Assembly: GCA_037577475.1 (NCBI GenBank)
Contig: CM075187.1
Location: 22,350,810-22,414,809, forward strand
Source: Chaunax sp. Z400
Taxonomy: Eukaryota; Chordata; Actinopteri; Lophiiformes; Chaunacidae
Length of the DNA stretch: 64,000 bases
Direction of reading: 5' to 3'
Shown in pieces: positions 63,516 through 64,000 of this stretch. The notes under the pieces are model-generated. The model was not told the DNA's origin. It was given only the letters and a program-made list of their open reading frames with translations, and did not search any database. Position 1 is the stretch's first letter. Each line of letters begins with the position of its first letter. The position numbers and the translations under genes are program-made.

Positions 63516-63958
63516 TTTGCAGGATGTTGCGACAGGTGAATTTTTTGGTGGTTAAGGGAGCTTCAAGTTTCCACATAGCACCTGTATAATTTGAATATTG
63601 GACCAGGACTGAAAACAGCCTTTTATTATTATTTGTCAAATGTTTCTGAAAAATGCGGTCATGCCTGTCGGAATCCATACTGGGTCTGATCCTGATGTTT
63701 GAAAAAGGAGGCAGGGAAAAGCAAAAGAAGGCATTGGCATCACTTCGTGCAGTTAGCCAATACATCTTTGTACATCAGCTCTTAGAGAAACATGAAGTGT
63801 ATTATCTTCTTCTTACTGTCCGGCTGGTCCAACTGTGGACTCAGGACAGGCCTACTTCATGATACACAACAGCTAGACACAAAAACTATTTTGTTAGGGT
63901 AAGGAAAATCTCAAGGGAGTGTGTCGATGTGATGTAGTAACGTGTGTGTGTCTTGTAG

Positions 63959-64000
63959 TCTGCCAGACTGTGGCTGGGACCTGACCAGCCCAAAAGGGTC
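63959..64000 (+). CDS. Possible exon start cut by the window edge
   Basis: A GT-rich pyrimidine tract ending TCTTGTAG (63951-63958) is followed by GC-rich sequence open in two frames. One frame reads LPDCGWDLTSPKG, which resembles the first strand of a CUB domain (CGxxLTxxxG). Only 42 bases are visible, so both the exon and the domain are guesses. Confidence 0.2.

Overview
The window looks like teleost fish nuclear DNA. It is AT-rich and gene-sparse, with many (CA)n/(GT)n arrays, tRNA-derived SINEs, a decayed Tc1-like transposon, and the 3' end of a non-LTR retrotransposon of the kind common in ray-finned fish. Two vertebrate genes are clear, both on the minus strand. All identifications come from reading the sequence and recalling protein families; no database search was run.

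Layout. 1-28 kb: no confident gene. There is one weak candidate terminal exon near 2.7 kb, a Tc1-like relic at 8.9-9.8 kb, a purine-rich tract at 10.4-10.7 kb, and many simple repeats, including a three-part pentanucleotide array at 21.6 kb. 28.8-29.8 kb: a complete single-exon orphan GPCR, gpr21, with a likely 3' splice site just upstream of the ATG. This suggests a separate 5' noncoding exon in or beyond the microsatellite-rich 30-31 kb interval. 31-45 kb: intergenic DNA with a 51-unit GT array, two adjacent SINEs, a LINE 3' fragment, a duplicated repeat module, and a highly self-complementary AT array at 42.7-43.0 kb. 45.3-55.0 kb: p2rx7, whose 13 coding exons can all be read with GT-AG borders and continuous phase to give a 579-residue P2X7 ATP-gated channel. 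Its introns carry a SINE and pieces of two other interspersed repeats. 57.0-57.5 kb: a hydrophobic reading frame broken by a frameshift, possibly a decayed membrane receptor. 58-64 kb: no confident gene. It has repeats, a small GC-rich island at 61.86-62.08 kb, and a possible exon start cut by the right edge.

The two genes encode unrelated plasma-membrane proteins, and I see no sign that they work together. I found no novel multi-gene system. The most useful leads are in p2rx7: a short exon 11 that lacks the cysteine-rich juxtamembrane anchor of mammalian P2X7, and a TG repeat lying against that same exon's 3' splice site.
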